In this document: one piece after another, positions 10,401-19,193 of the stretch
Position numbering within the stretch: the first letter of the stretch is position 1
How the letters are laid out: every line of letters starts with the position of its first letter
Origin: Glandiceps talaboti
Lineage: Eukaryota > Hemichordata > Enteropneusta > Spengelidae
Assembly (NCBI RefSeq): GCF_964340395.1
Contig: NC_135567.1
Span: forward strand, 10,654,484-10,686,983
Direction of reading: 5' to 3'
Length of the DNA stretch: 32,500 nt
Translations under genes and position numbers: made by a program
Notes under the pieces: generated by a model
Databases searched by the model: none
What the model was told of the DNA's origin: nothing
What the model saw: only the letters and a program-made list of their open reading frames with translations

Positions 10401-13400
10401 CTCAATTTCCTGTTTGATTATACTATACACTACTATCCAGGTGCGATATATGAACCGTAATTGTGTACCAGTCAACCCAGCTGTATAATTGGGTACCTGG
10501 TAGGATAGAGGTTGAAATGTGAATACTTTAATCATATACACTTACAGATCGAGGCTGCAATGGATTGTATGCTTCTAGGGAGTTGAGGAAGTATGAAGGC
10601 CATTGTTTTATTATAGGTCCGTACCAGGGGTAATAACTGTTAATGCATGGAGCTCTCAGGCCTGGAAACACACACATAATTCATTAGTCTTACTCTTTTT
10701 GTTACTATCTCTATCAGGTGGAAGGTTTCCTATGTATCTGTCTTGATGAATGGTATGGAGAATTATGTGAGAACCTAAAGGACAATTGCTACACCAACAA
10801 CTGTAGTAACAACGCCACCTGTATTCCCCATGACAACGGTTATAACTGTACTTGTACACCTGGTTACCATGGTGATATTTGTGATATGGAAATTGATGAG
10901 TGTGCACCTTCTCCCTGTTTGAACGATGGTAGCTGTACAGATCTATTGGCTAATTACGAATGCTTCTGTCCACATGGTTACCATGGTAAAAACTGTGAGA
11001 CGAACTTTGATGAGTGTGAATCATCACCTTGTATCCATGGCAACTGTAGTGACGGTGTTGCTGGTTATATCTGTCTATGTGAGAGTGGATATTATGGACA
11101 TCACTGCGAGGAGGAGATAAACGAATGCGAATCAAATCCGTGTTTCTATGGCAACTGTACTGACGTCATCGATGGTTATCTCTGTGAATGTTTTCCAGGT
11201 TATAATGGAACTCATTGTGGACTTGACATTGATGATTGTGCTTCCTTCCCATGTATCCATGGTTACTGTACTGACCAGGTTGACAACTTCTCGTGTGAGT
11301 GCTACAATGGATATACGGGTCAACTATGTGAAACAAACTTTGATGACTGCCATCCAAGTCCTTGTCTCCATGGTAACTGCACTGATCTTGTGGCTGACTA
11401 CCGATGTGACTGTAAACCTGGTTACGAAGGAACAAATTGTGAAATTGATATTGATGAATGTGCATCCTCACCGTGTTACCATGGCAACTGCACTGATGGC
11501 GAAGGGTGGTTCTTGTGTGATTGTGATAAGGGTTACAATGGTACTTTCTGCGAACATTGTGAAGAAATCGACTGTTACCATGGCATCTGTGATCGAAATC
11601 ATACACACTTTCAATGCATGTGTGATGAGGGTTATGGTGGTATAAGGTGTGACATTGAACTTGACGAGTGTATGAGTTCACCATGTATACATGGTACATG
11701 TGAAAATCACTTTACAGGTTTCACGTGTATATGTGATTCAGGATATACTGGTAAGCAGAATGTTTATTTCCCTCTGACGACAGGTTAGATAAAAATGGCA
11801 CAAGCTGAGTTTATCAGTTTTTTAATCAAGTGTAGATAATTCTGTAAAACGTCAATTGAACCTCTTCAGGTTAAGTTCTTGTACCAGATAATACCTGTGG
11901 CAGAATTAGGGTAACGTTGAACTATTCTGGAGTGTAATATTAATGTTGATGCACACCATCTGTGACACTGTTGCTGGTATTGTTAATTGTTTTGACGAAA
12001 AAAGTATAGTTGCTCATGTTAATTACTCAGTGACATTCTTCTGAGCTCTACTTCCGGCTGTCACTGACGTATTCAGGGTAGATCACCTCTTGCATCTTTC
12101 CTCAGGTCTTGGTTTGGGATTGCCAGTGTCTAAGTGGATAGCCCATTTGCCCGTTACACTGTAGTTTGGTTTTCAGTATTGTATGTGGACTGGACATACA
12201 ACCTAACTATAAAAAATAAAGGAACAAGGCACAGGCCAAGTAATATGAGGTGATGGTTTGAATATTTCCTTGCTCAGGTATATTTATCTTTGATGTTATC
12301 CTCTGGTTCCCAGTTGTACATTATAAATTTAATTCATTTTTTTTATTTCTTTTTCGTGGATCTGACTTCTAGGAGACAGATGTGACACAGACCTCAACGA
12401 GTGTGATTCCTCTCCCTGTATTCACGGCGAATGTAAAGATAATGTAAATGGCTACACTTGTGACTGTAACCCAGGTTACCATGGAAGCCATTGTGAAATT
12501 GACCTCGATGAATGTGACTCTTCGCCATGTCAAAATGGCGGCTCTTGCACCGATGACGTCAATGGATTCAACTGCACATGCGTAGATGGTTACACTGGGA
12601 AGGTTTGCGCGGACGATGTTGATGAGTGCGAAAGCAGCCCATGTGAAGAAAATAGGGAATGTGTGAATCTTCCTGGTGGTTATGTGTGTCCATGCAAGGA
12701 AGGATTCACTGGGAAGAACTGTGATAAACCATACATAGTCTGTGATAATACTGTATGTTTACGGGGACAGTGCATCAAAAAGGAAACAGGAGTCATGTAA
12801 GTTGGAGCTGATCATTTAGTATGCAAACAAAATTACAAAGACATAATTACTATGATACATGTTCAGGCTCATTTGGTCTCAAAGACTAAACCTTTCGAAA
12901 CACTATGCCCATTAAGTTTCATTAGAATTGAAGCAGTTATCTTTGAGACTTTGTATCACATACATACATACATACATACATACATACATACATCCATACA
13001 TCCATCCATACATACATACATACATACATACATACATACATACATACATACATGCATACATGCATACATACATGCATACATGCATACATACATACATACA
13101 TACATGCATGCATACATACATACATACATACACATGCACGCATACATACATACATACATACATACATACATACATACATACAAACATACATACATACATA
13201 CATACATACATACATACATACATACATACATACATACATACATACATACATACATACATACAAACATACATACATACATACATACATACATACATACATA
13301 CATACATACATACATACGTACATACATACATACATACATACATACATACATACACATCTAAACAAGGAAAATGTTGAAATTATAGCTTTGGTGGTATTGT

Positions 13401-15193
13401 AACAGTTGCTTTCTGCATGTGTCCGTTAATTCGTGAAGATTTATATACAACTGTTTGTATCAAGAATTGTAGATATCAGAATGCAAAGTTTTTCATCAAT
13501 GTCGACCAGTCGATCAACAAAACCACTCTAAAAAGTTCTGTTTATTTTTTTTTAATTTTCAGCTGTGTGTGTGATAAAGGTTATTTTGGTAAACACTGCC
13601 AATATGGTAAGTATATCTAACTGTAAAGAATGCATACAAACAACAAGTTTCCACCAGGAGACTATAATAAAATAATGGGTTATTCAAATGAAAATTCACC
13701 TGTGTTGATAAACCATAGTATTGAATTTAACTTTTGTTCCAATCACAACTTATTCAGGTACAAGTTTTCAAAGTTGTATTTGGAAAAAAAGTTTAATTCA
13801 ATACTATAATATTGGGTCTGTTGGCAAGTTAAGGTTGTTGTTTTCATTACCAGATCAGAAAACTTTAACTTCAGAGCTCAGTTTCTCCAAAAGCAATCAC
13901 ATGCTGTCTTCTGCAGTAAAAGTGTTGTCATCTATCTTGTGAAACCAACAACCCCAGTATGCAAAATTATCAAATTTCACTGTAAATGTATGGTATGTAT
14001 AGTCCTCTGTAAAATGCTTGTTTTGACTGTATGTACCAAATAAAACTCATCTTTTGGCGTTAATACATGATTAATATGAAAGTGGCCATATGGATGAGGA
14101 TTTGGTATTTATTTTGGATTTTTAATTTATAAAATAATTTTATCATGGCTTCCTTCTTGAAAAATCAATATGAAAAAAAAACATTGACTAAGTCTATGTT
14201 TGTAACTTAATACATTACAAAAAATATTGTAAAATGTTTGGTATTTTACTTTCAAGAACAAACATTTTACACATTTATTATGCTTTTATCAATTTATTTA
14301 GTTACAAAAATGGACTTGGAATATGTTAAATTTTGAATTTTTAAGTAGGAAACCATGATAAAATTGTTTCATAAATTAAAAATCCAACATAAATACACAA
14401 TGTTCATTGATGTGGCAACTTGAGTTGGGGTCTTTTTGGAAGAAGATAGAATTTTGATTGTACTCAATCTATGTTCTGAACAATGGAGATCCACAGAGAG
14501 TGCAGTGAGGCTATTGTTGGTATTGGAGTTTTTTGGTTTCTGCATGGTTGTATCAAACAGAGCCATTGAACACTAATATGAAGTGAGCTGTAACAGAGCC
14601 AGTGAACACTAACATGAAGTGAGCTGTAACAGAGCCAGTGAACGCTAACATAAAGTGGGCTGTAACAGAGCTAGTGAACACTAACGTGAAGTGGGTTGTA
14701 TTAGAGCCAGTGAACACTAACATGAGATGGGCTGAAAGAGAGCCAATGAACACTAACATGAAATGAGCTGTAATAGAGCCAGTGAACACTAACATGAAGT
14801 GGGCTGTAACAGAGCCAATGAACACTAACATGAAGTGGGCTGTAACAGAACCAGTGAACACTAACATGAAATGGGCTTTAAGAGAGTCAGTGAACACTAA
14901 TATGCAACATGCAGTAATGTCACCATTTAGTAGCTGATGTTGAGTTTATTATTGTCAATTCCTATCTATCTCTTCCCAGACATGAATGAATATGGCTACC
15001 AAATGATGTTAGTAGGAAAGGTCGTTGACCTCCAAAAGTTTGAAAATGATATGCAGGCTTTGTTTAACCTCGCCATGGCAAGTCGTAAAAGAGAGAGCAA
15101 TGATGTCATCGTCATGGTAACAAAAGAAGAACAATACATTTCATCACAGACAGGGTATGGTAAACATTTGCATAAGAGAGAGAAAAAGTTTTT

Positions 15194-15244
<51 letters not shown>

Positions 15245-18200
15245 TTAATTAATTAATTTATTTATTCATTTTTTTTTATTTTTTTTTTTTGGGGGGGGGC
15301 AATTCCAGTGTTTTAAATTGGGTCTGAATCCCCCCCTCCTTTGTCCATGTCAGTAGTAATCCATCACCAATTTACAGGCAGTTGTAATTAAGACTCATTA
15401 ATATTCATGTGGTACAGCTGTTAACTTTTCTAGGACTGATATGCAAATGTCCAACCGAACTCCACCTCCAGTCTGCTGAAACTAAAATCATGTGGAGACA
15501 CCGTGTAACAACATCACGTTTATATGAACACTGTCGAAGGTAGCACATATTTCTGTGCTAGGGTGAAGATATTGACTAAAAGTAATATGCGAAAATATAA
15601 ACCTAGTGTAAATCGTAAACGTTTTGGAATTAGACAATCAACGGCAGGAGTCAAAAATCTAGTTTTGAAACTGACAAATAGCATCAAGTGATTTGTTTGA
15701 AACATATAGTGGACGAAGAGAGCTCGTGTGTGTATTTAATCATACAACTTCCATGATGAAATCCACAATGTATTAAATCATGACTCATAATGCTGTACAT
15801 GTCCTGTTTTATTTTCTAACACAGAGAGGATTTGACCAAACTGACTTTTATAGCACACACAGATGACATGTATTTAACAGTGGAACAGTTAGATGAATTA
15901 TTAGCAAAGCTAGATGCTAACACAATCGAGGACACACTTGGCCATAAACTACATATGGGTGAAGCTGAGCCAATTCTAGAAGTTGGCGAAGACAACACAA
16001 GTGGATTCTCGGTAGGTTCTTGATGTTTATTCACTAATATGTACGTGAGAGCATCTGGTGGATTGTATGAGTCAAGTTCTATACAAACAAAGCAGTGCTT
16101 CATGCACTAGTAGTAACATAGCAAAGGTAATTCCCCTATGGGACACACAGACAGGAAGAACAGCGCCCTCACAGACAATTGTACAAAGGACTATAGGCGG
16201 GTAACGTAATTCTGAAGGTAACAATACACTCAAAGAGATCTTGACGCCCTTATGTTTGCACAGCTATCCACATAACATTACATTTTGATTTCACCTGTTA
16301 TGTAACTCCGTGTCCATGTTAGTGAGTTGATAAAATAATTGAGAAGTCCTTTAGTCTACGTTAAAATTTATTATCGACATTTCGATCCCATTTTCACCAA
16401 TCTCAAGTCCATGTCTCCAAATATGTTTGTCATTGTAGTTCGACCGATGGAAGTTCTCACGATAAGTCCATTTTATGTCAGACTGTACTCCATTGTACGA
16501 TCTTAGCAGTGATGCAGCCAATTTGATTGTTTTGTATAGATGCACGTGATCAGAATGACGTTTTATCAGTGGGGGATAATTATAAATAGCTTTTAAATTT
16601 GAAGGAATCAAAAATTCTTCTCCTTATTCCACTATCAAAGTACATTGCAGCATACATTTCTTCAAATTACACACCTGGTCAGAACCACAGACCAATCAGT
16701 GCAGACTTGAATATCACATGATTCGTCTGTAATGTTGTGTATCATTTTTGTTGTTGTATCCTGCTGCGTGTTGTGGCGCCATGCATGGCTGTGAACAAGT
16801 TTTTGCTACAATCACAGACAAGGAAGGGTTACAATGTAGTTTATACTATGGCTAGACCGACTTGGCCAATCAGAGGCCTTGATTTTGGTTGGTTATATGG
16901 AGCCATAACCCACTCTTTCTTAGGCATGTGGCCTATATTACGCTCAGCACTCAATTTGCATGCAACAAATTACACAAAATTTTGAAAAAGATCCGTTTGA
17001 GTCAATCCCGCCTAGTATAAGTAATAGATAGTCAACGAGTTGGGGGGGGGGGGGGGTTATGTGCCAATAAACGAGGGGGCGTAGTTTGAATGGACGTTGG
17101 TTTAATTGTACTCAGAGTAGGGTGGTCTCCCTGAATACCTCTGCAATCTTGAGGTGTACACTTGTGGCGATTTCTAATGCTTACACGATCTTGATCACAT
17201 GGTAATTAGATTCGTAAGACAGAGGCACTGCTATCGCCACACTTTTGTAATTTACCATGTCGAACAACAAGCATTTTAAATTGTGTCTATTTTAGAAAAC
17301 CGAGACCTCGATTGCCTCAGTGGCATGTGCTACGGAGAAGACTTGGTGGCATATTCTAAGCCAGTTCGATTGTTCACCCTAGTCTCGGTTACCCAAACTC
17401 TCGCCGCTGGGGGCTCCGCCTACGAGACCACCCCAAACGAGAGTATGGGCAAACGAGATTCCAACTCCTCTGGGTGGTCTCAAAGAAGAGCTACCAGCAG
17501 TGAGAGTCTGGGTAACCGAGACTATCATTCACCCCTATATCGACGTTCCTAAAATCTCTGAAAAATCTATAAAATTGATAATAAAAGGGTATGTAAATAA
17601 TTCATCAAAATTTATTGTAACTTTTTTTCTTCAGAAATGGTTTGCAAATAACTGGTATATAGCTGTAGTTATCATTGCAGTTATCGTGGTTGTTATTGTA
17701 GGAGCACTTGTTGTGCGTCACATGACAAGGTGAGATGGTTTTAATATGTTTTATATTTAAAGTGGCACAAGCTGAGTTTTATAGGTTTTTTCCTGAAGTG
17801 AAAATACTTAAATAAAACCACATTCCAGTATAATGTTGATATCAATGCATGTCTACTATAACATTACAATTGTCTTCTGGCATTGTTAGAACATTTGATT
17901 GCATAGTAAGAACATTCATTTGATGCGTATGATAAATTACGTCATCCGATTGTTAGTGAGTTATATCTTAATACCAGGTTTGAGTTCAGTTAATTGTAAG
18001 TGGTACTTCAGTAGGTACAATCATGTGAATACCTTTTAAACACGCAATAAAACTTACACCTAATCACATATAAACTCAGCTTGTGCCCCTTTAAGCCATG
18101 ATTTTAGAATCCAATATGGCCACCACTGATTGTATTCACTGTATAGGGAAATAAAAGTTTCATAATTTCATTGAAAACAAGATGGTGACATTACTTGCTA

Positions 18201-19193
18201 CTAACTATTCACTGATCATATGTAACCATAACTTTCTTTAGTCTGTGTCTGGGTTTGAGTTCAATGGATTGCAAGGGGGGAGGGGGTTAAGTATAGTTCA
18301 GTAGGTACAATTTACTGCGAGTACCTTTTAAATAGGCGGTAAAAACTACACTTAGTCTAAAATACGCATAACCTCAGTTTGTGCACCTTTAAAGGTTTAT
18401 ATGTATGTAACACGCCTCACACGGTCATAAGTTGGCATTGTTCATCTTTATATCGATGTCTTAAATATTCACATATTGTAAGTTTTAGAATACCATGTTT
18501 GTATTTTGTAGGAAAAAGACCAAAATAGATGAACTTGAGCCTGATAAGGATGATTACGTTGATATGGGTACAATGCAATTGGCGTTTGAGAACCAAGTCT
18601 ATACAGAGGTAAGTGAGACGATCATACATCATTGTGAATTACGTCACTGATGTAAAGGATAATACAAATATTCTAAAGTGGTCCAAAAGTAATTTCTAAA
18701 TACAGAGGTGATCATATGAATACATCAAGTCGGATGCGCTATTTGGTTGGCCGCCCTATTTTGTTACAAGGTGGTCGTCCAGTGCTTGGTCATGGAGCAT
18801 TATCCGGGGACACAAAGTTGCTGGTCATGATGGTCGAAAAGTTTGGAAATAAATGCTTCCAAACTACAGGGTCAAAATTCATTCATACATACATACATAC
18901 ATACATACATACATACATACATACATACATACATACATACATACATACATACATACATACATGCATACATAGAACTTTGTCAAGCTGCTTAAAAAATCAA
19001 CGTCTTCATGTGCTGAAAAGGGGGCGGTTGGGGGAGGGTTTCAAAACCGTGGTACATATGAAACAATGATTACTATGAGTATTCCCCCTTAACCCAACCT
19101 TATTCTTACCGTATTTTGTTATTGTTTTCACAGCCGACTCCATTACCTACGAAAGAACCAGTCTTAGTGCTAGCAGACGATTCCAACGTTTAA
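2817..19193 (+). CDS. Gene A: Notch-ligand-like DSL protein, 14 coding exons, complete
   Basis: A single-pass membrane protein of the Delta/Serrate/Jagged type, expected to act as a cell-surface ligand for Notch receptors. Coding exons are 2817-2858, 4576-4733, 6661-6802, 7622-7779, 8427-8686, 8967-9838, 10718-11750, 12373-12796, 13563-13606, 14980-15154, 15825-16011, 17635-17729, 18512-18608 and 19134-19193. All junctions are GT-AG and keep one frame, giving 1248 aa. Order: signal peptide about 1-25 (AXA-type end), MNNL about 26-165, DSL about 168-219 with all six cysteines, about 22 EGF repeats about 222-1044, a cysteine-free alpha/beta juxtamembrane region 1045-1165, a membrane helix about 1172-1192 and a 56-residue tail. 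The many EGFs recall Jagged, but there is no von Willebrand C region and no DOS-type EGF pair, so I do not assign it to Delta or Jagged. Exon edges are my reading, not RNA evidence. Confidence 0.9.
2859..4575 (+). other. Gene A intron 1
   Basis: A 1.7 kb AT-rich intron. It holds an inverted repeat with two forkhead-like GTAAACA motifs (3503-3576). No gene or clear mobile element is seen. Confidence 0.7.
3503..3576. repeat. Inverted repeat with paired forkhead-like sites
   Basis: Arms 3503-3526 and 3553-3576 match at about 20 of 24 positions when one is inverted. Each arm opens with GTGTAAACATCT, which contains the GTAAACA forkhead core. The loop is 26 bases. Confidence 0.6.
4576..4733 (+). 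CDS. Gene A exon 2: end of signal peptide and first part of MNNL
   Basis: Begins after TTACAG in phase 0 and ends at donor GTAAAC in phase 2 (158 nt). It encodes the end of the signal peptide (VSVVSASA) and the start of the MNNL (C2-like) domain: RIELRLEHFDN, then GGRCDPFGGDCD, then NFCLE. The C...C...(F)C-L-E/K pattern is the family signature. Gene B has the matching segment. Confidence 0.85.
4761..5186. repeat. (ATGT)n microsatellite with GT-rich interruptions, gene A intron 2
   Basis: More than 400 bases of ATGT units with several GTGT blocks, starting only 27 bases after the exon 2 donor. All long open frames across it on both strands are artefacts. Confidence 0.97.
5185..5264. repeat. 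Long hairpin next to the microsatellite
   Basis: The left arm about 5186-5220 (ending AAATACACGC) pairs with the right arm 5232-5264 (starting GCGTGTATT), with few mismatches and an 11-base loop. It begins exactly where the (ATGT)n array ends, suggesting one composite element. Confidence 0.75.
5265..6350. other. Gene A intron 2, unique part
   Basis: About 1.1 kb of AT-rich sequence between two microsatellites. Short open frames at 5387-5587 (+) and 5804-6013 (-) have no recognisable features. I see nothing else. Confidence 0.6.
6351..6608. repeat. (ATGT)n then (GTCT)n microsatellites before gene A exon 3
   Basis: ATGT units 6351-6510, with two TGTATACA interruptions, pass through TATATCTATC into GTCT units 6521-6608. 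The pyrimidine-rich part ends about 50 bases before the exon 3 acceptor. Confidence 0.95.
6661..6802 (+). CDS. Gene A exon 3: middle of MNNL
   Basis: Phase 2 entry after GTCCACACAG and phase 0 exit at GTAAGT (142 nt). It includes FTNCLVHKN and, near its end, GVSVGSWT. It parallels gene B's third coding exon, which has ADNCLDFID and ends in TSW-S. The acceptor lies about 50 bases after a (GTCT)n array. Confidence 0.85.
6835..7075. promoter_or_regulatory. Cluster of CRE/ATF-like motifs in gene A intron 3
   Basis: GTCATCA/GACATCATCA/GACGTCATCA-type motifs occur about seven times (near 6841, 6865, 6904, 6927, 7002, 7027, 7061), often with TTCAAA before and TTGTGTGTA after. It looks like a decayed tandem repeat carrying CRE-like cores. 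Confidence 0.4.
7076..7621. other. Rest of gene A intron 3
   Basis: Contains a (GT)n run at 7369-7405. Otherwise nothing recognisable. Confidence 0.7.
7622..7779 (+). CDS. Gene A exon 4: end of MNNL
   Basis: Phase 0 entry after CATAG and phase 2 exit at GTAAGT (158 nt). It encodes VRFKAVAFDVDN, matching the strand of MNNL that in Jagged reads like 'LLVEAWD', followed by a linker rich in charged residues that leads to DSL. Gene B's equivalent reads [12 protein letters not shown]. Confidence 0.85.
7913..8080. mobile_element. Short inverted-repeat element with internal 78-bp tandem duplication, gene A intron 4
   Basis: The ends are CTCAAGTGG and CCACTTGAG. The segment from about 7928 (ATTCAGTGTTTACACTATC) recurs 78 bases later. 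A related copy lies at about 17159-17260 in intron 11 (ends ACTTGTGGCG and CGCCACA; shared GGCACTGCTATCG). Two copies and terminal inverted repeats suggest a MITE-like family. Confidence 0.5.
8427..8686 (+). CDS. Gene A exon 5: DSL domain and most of EGF 1
   Basis: Phase 2 entry after TTTCTAG and phase 1 exit at GTAAAC (260 nt). DSL spans residues about 168-219, with cysteines at 176, 185, 189, 201, 210 and 219. It has the hallmark FCDDNYYG, GHYSC and GWTGEYC. The usual receptor-binding loop (canonically like CRPRDDxFGHY) instead reads CAAQSSLTGHY, so the conserved Arg, Asp and Phe are missing. A calcium-binding type EGF (DVNVDDC) follows at once. Confidence 0.92.
8687..8966. other. Gene A intron 5
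   Basis: A 280-base intron with good consensus ends and nothing else recognisable. Confidence 0.7.
8967..9838 (+). CDS. Gene A exon 6: EGF repeats 1 (end) to 9 (start)
   Basis: Phase 1 entry after CTTCAG and phase 0 exit at GTAAGT (872 nt). It encodes tandem EGF repeats of the calcium-binding type (D/N-x-D/N-E/D-C), with six cysteines each and a five-residue loop between cysteines 2 and 3 (for example CQNGATC). Several repeats carry C-x-S-x-P-C, the O-glucose consensus. The last repeat is cut by the intron after CQDQ. Confidence 0.92.
9839..10717. other. Gene A intron 6
   Basis: An 879-base intron of unique-looking AT-rich DNA. The minus-strand open frame at 10251-10541 has no recognisable feature. 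Confidence 0.7.
10718..11750 (+). CDS. Gene A exon 7: EGF repeats 9 (end) to 18
   Basis: Phase 0 entry after CTCTATCAG with VEGFLCIC, completing EGF 9, and phase 1 exit at GTAAGC after SGYTG (1033 nt). From repeat 12 on, the loop between cysteines 2 and 3 shortens to four residues (CIHGNC, CYHGNC and similar). Repeat 17 (EHCEEIDC) lacks the calcium-binding lead-in. Confidence 0.92.
11793..12050. mobile_element. Degraded copy of the TTAA-type MITE family, gene A intron 7
   Basis: Begins TGGCACAAGCTGAGTTTAT, nearly identical to the left end of the element at 17761-18090. It shares internal stretches (AATGTTGAT..., GGTATTGTTA / GGCATTGTTA). No right terminal repeat or TTAA flank is visible, so it is partial. 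Confidence 0.5.
12051..12372. other. Rest of gene A intron 7
   Basis: Nothing recognisable up to the T-rich acceptor region before exon 8. Confidence 0.6.
12373..12796 (+). CDS. Gene A exon 8: EGF repeats 18 (end) to 22 (start)
   Basis: Phase 1 entry after ACTTCTAG and phase 2 exit at GTAAGT (424 nt). It completes EGF 18, encodes 19-21, and begins 22 (YIVCDNTVCLRGQC). An in-frame reading past the donor meets a stop almost at once, which supports the splice. Confidence 0.9.
12958..13353. repeat. (CATA)n microsatellite in gene A intron 8
   Basis: About 400 bases of CATA units with CATC, CATG and CAAA interruptions. On the transcript it is the complement of the (UAUG)n arrays in introns 2 and 3. 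Confidence 0.97.
13563..13606 (+). CDS. Gene A exon 9: short exon closing EGF 22
   Basis: A 44-nt exon after TTTTCAG. It supplies CVCDKGYFGKHCQY, the last three cysteines of EGF 22, then donor GTAAGT in phase 1. The cysteine pattern and matching phases make this small exon convincing. Confidence 0.85.
13607..14558. other. Gene A intron 9, AT-rich part
   Basis: About 950 bases of AT-rich DNA with poly-A/T runs. I see nothing else. Confidence 0.6.
14559..14906. repeat. 36-bp minisatellite in gene A intron 9
   Basis: About 9.6 copies of a 36-bp unit (AGAGCCAGTGAACACTAACA plus 16 bases). Because 36 is a multiple of 3, it makes an uninterrupted periodic open frame on the minus strand, which is not a gene. 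Confidence 0.95.
14980..15154 (+). CDS. Gene A exon 10: juxtamembrane alpha/beta region, part 1
   Basis: Phase 1 entry after CTTCCCAG and phase 2 exit at GTATGG (175 nt). No cysteines. The pattern is strand (YQMMLVGKVV), amphipathic helix (LQKFENDMQALFNLAMAS), strand (DVIVMV). With exon 11 it suggests a ferredoxin-like or SEA-like fold. That is inferred from pattern only. Confidence 0.8.
15190..15299. repeat. (TTTA)n, poly-T and poly-G run in gene A intron 10
   Basis: TTTA units from about 15191, then T-rich DNA, then ten G at 15290-15299. Confidence 0.95.
15300..15824. other. Rest of gene A intron 10
   Basis: No gene or repeat recognised. The minus-strand open frame at 15520-15705 has no visible domain. 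Confidence 0.6.
15825..16011 (+). CDS. Gene A exon 11: juxtamembrane alpha/beta region, part 2
   Basis: Phase 2 entry after CTAACACAG and phase 0 exit at GTAGGT (187 nt). It encodes strand LTKLTFIAHTDD, helix TVEQLDELLAKLDANTIE and an acidic stretch up to the membrane exon. The acceptor was chosen among adjacent AGs because it preserves the frame with exon 10. Confidence 0.8.
16012..17634. other. Gene A intron 11
   Basis: A 1.6 kb intron. It holds a minus-strand open frame (16351-16611, 86 codons) with no domain I recognise, a poly-G run at 17042-17056, a relative of the 7913 element near 17159-17260, and the foldback element at 17380-17524. Confidence 0.6.
17380..17524. mobile_element. Foldback element in gene A intron 11
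   Basis: The left arm from 17380 (TAGTCTCGGTTACCCA...) is the near-perfect inverse of the right arm ending 17524 (...GGTAACCGAGACTA). An inner pair GAGACCACCC / GGGTGGTCTC extends the stem. It is GC-richer than its surroundings. The outermost bases are TA, which would suit a TA-target insertion. Confidence 0.6.
17635..17729 (+). CDS. Gene A exon 12: transmembrane helix
   Basis: Phase 0 entry after a T-rich tract and CTTCAG, phase 2 exit at GTGAGA (95 nt). WYIAVVIIAVIVVV and then IVGALVV form a helix of about 21 residues, followed by the stop-transfer basic residues RHMTRKK, continued in exon 13. Confidence 0.9.
17761..18090. mobile_element. TTAA-flanked MITE-like element in gene A intron 12
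   Basis: 330 bases between TTAA at 17757-17760 and TTAA at 18091-18094. The ends are inverted repeats: AGTGGCACAAGCTGAGTTTT on the left, and the inverse of AGGGGCACAAGCTGAGTTTA on the right. There is no coding capacity. TTAA target duplication is typical of piggyBac-type elements, so a non-autonomous derivative is likely. Confidence 0.7.
18230..18388. mobile_element. Second, partial copy of the TTAA-type element
   Basis: Repeats the right half of the 17761 element (TTCAGTAGGTACAAT..., GTACCTTTTAAA, ACCTCAGTTTGTGCACC), ending at TTAA (18389-18392). No left terminal repeat of its own is evident. Confidence 0.5.
18512..18608 (+). CDS. Gene A exon 13: cytoplasmic tail
   Basis: Phase 2 entry after TTTTGTAG and phase 0 exit at GTAAGT (97 nt). 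Visible short motifs are YVDM (a YxxM, PI3K-SH2 type site) and FENQVY (fits F-x-N-x-x-Y, close to the FxNPxY PTB/internalisation signal). Lysines near the membrane could accept ubiquitin, the usual trigger for DSL ligand endocytosis. Confidence 0.85.
18883..18970. repeat. (CATA)n microsatellite in gene A intron 13
   Basis: About 22 CATA units. Confidence 0.95.
19134..19193 (+). CDS. Gene A exon 14: C-terminus and stop
   Basis: After TTTTCACAG in phase 0, 19 codons and TAA. The protein ends ADDSNV, and S-x-V at the C-terminus matches a class I PDZ ligand, as in vertebrate Delta-like 1 and 4. A canonical AATAAA lies at 19570-19575. Confidence 0.85.
   Translation, partial: PTPLPTKEPVLVLADDSNV

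Noticed and set aside
10718-11700. Minus-strand and +2 frames across EGF exons
   Set aside because: Shadows of the real EGF coding frame, with cysteine codons giving open alternatives.
12852-13402. Open frames over the (CATA)n array
   Set aside because: Low-complexity THIY-type peptides. No splice or domain support.
14553-14897. 114-codon minus-strand frame with a 12-residue period
   Set aside because: Produced by the 36-bp minisatellite. No start context, and it lies inside an intron of gene A.
16351-16611. 86-codon minus-strand frame in gene A intron 11
   Set aside because: Composition looks protein-like, but I recognise no domain and see no gene structure around it.
17283-17552. 89-codon + strand frame
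   Set aside because: It runs across the foldback element in intron 11, and the arms encode unrelated peptides. Treated as chance.
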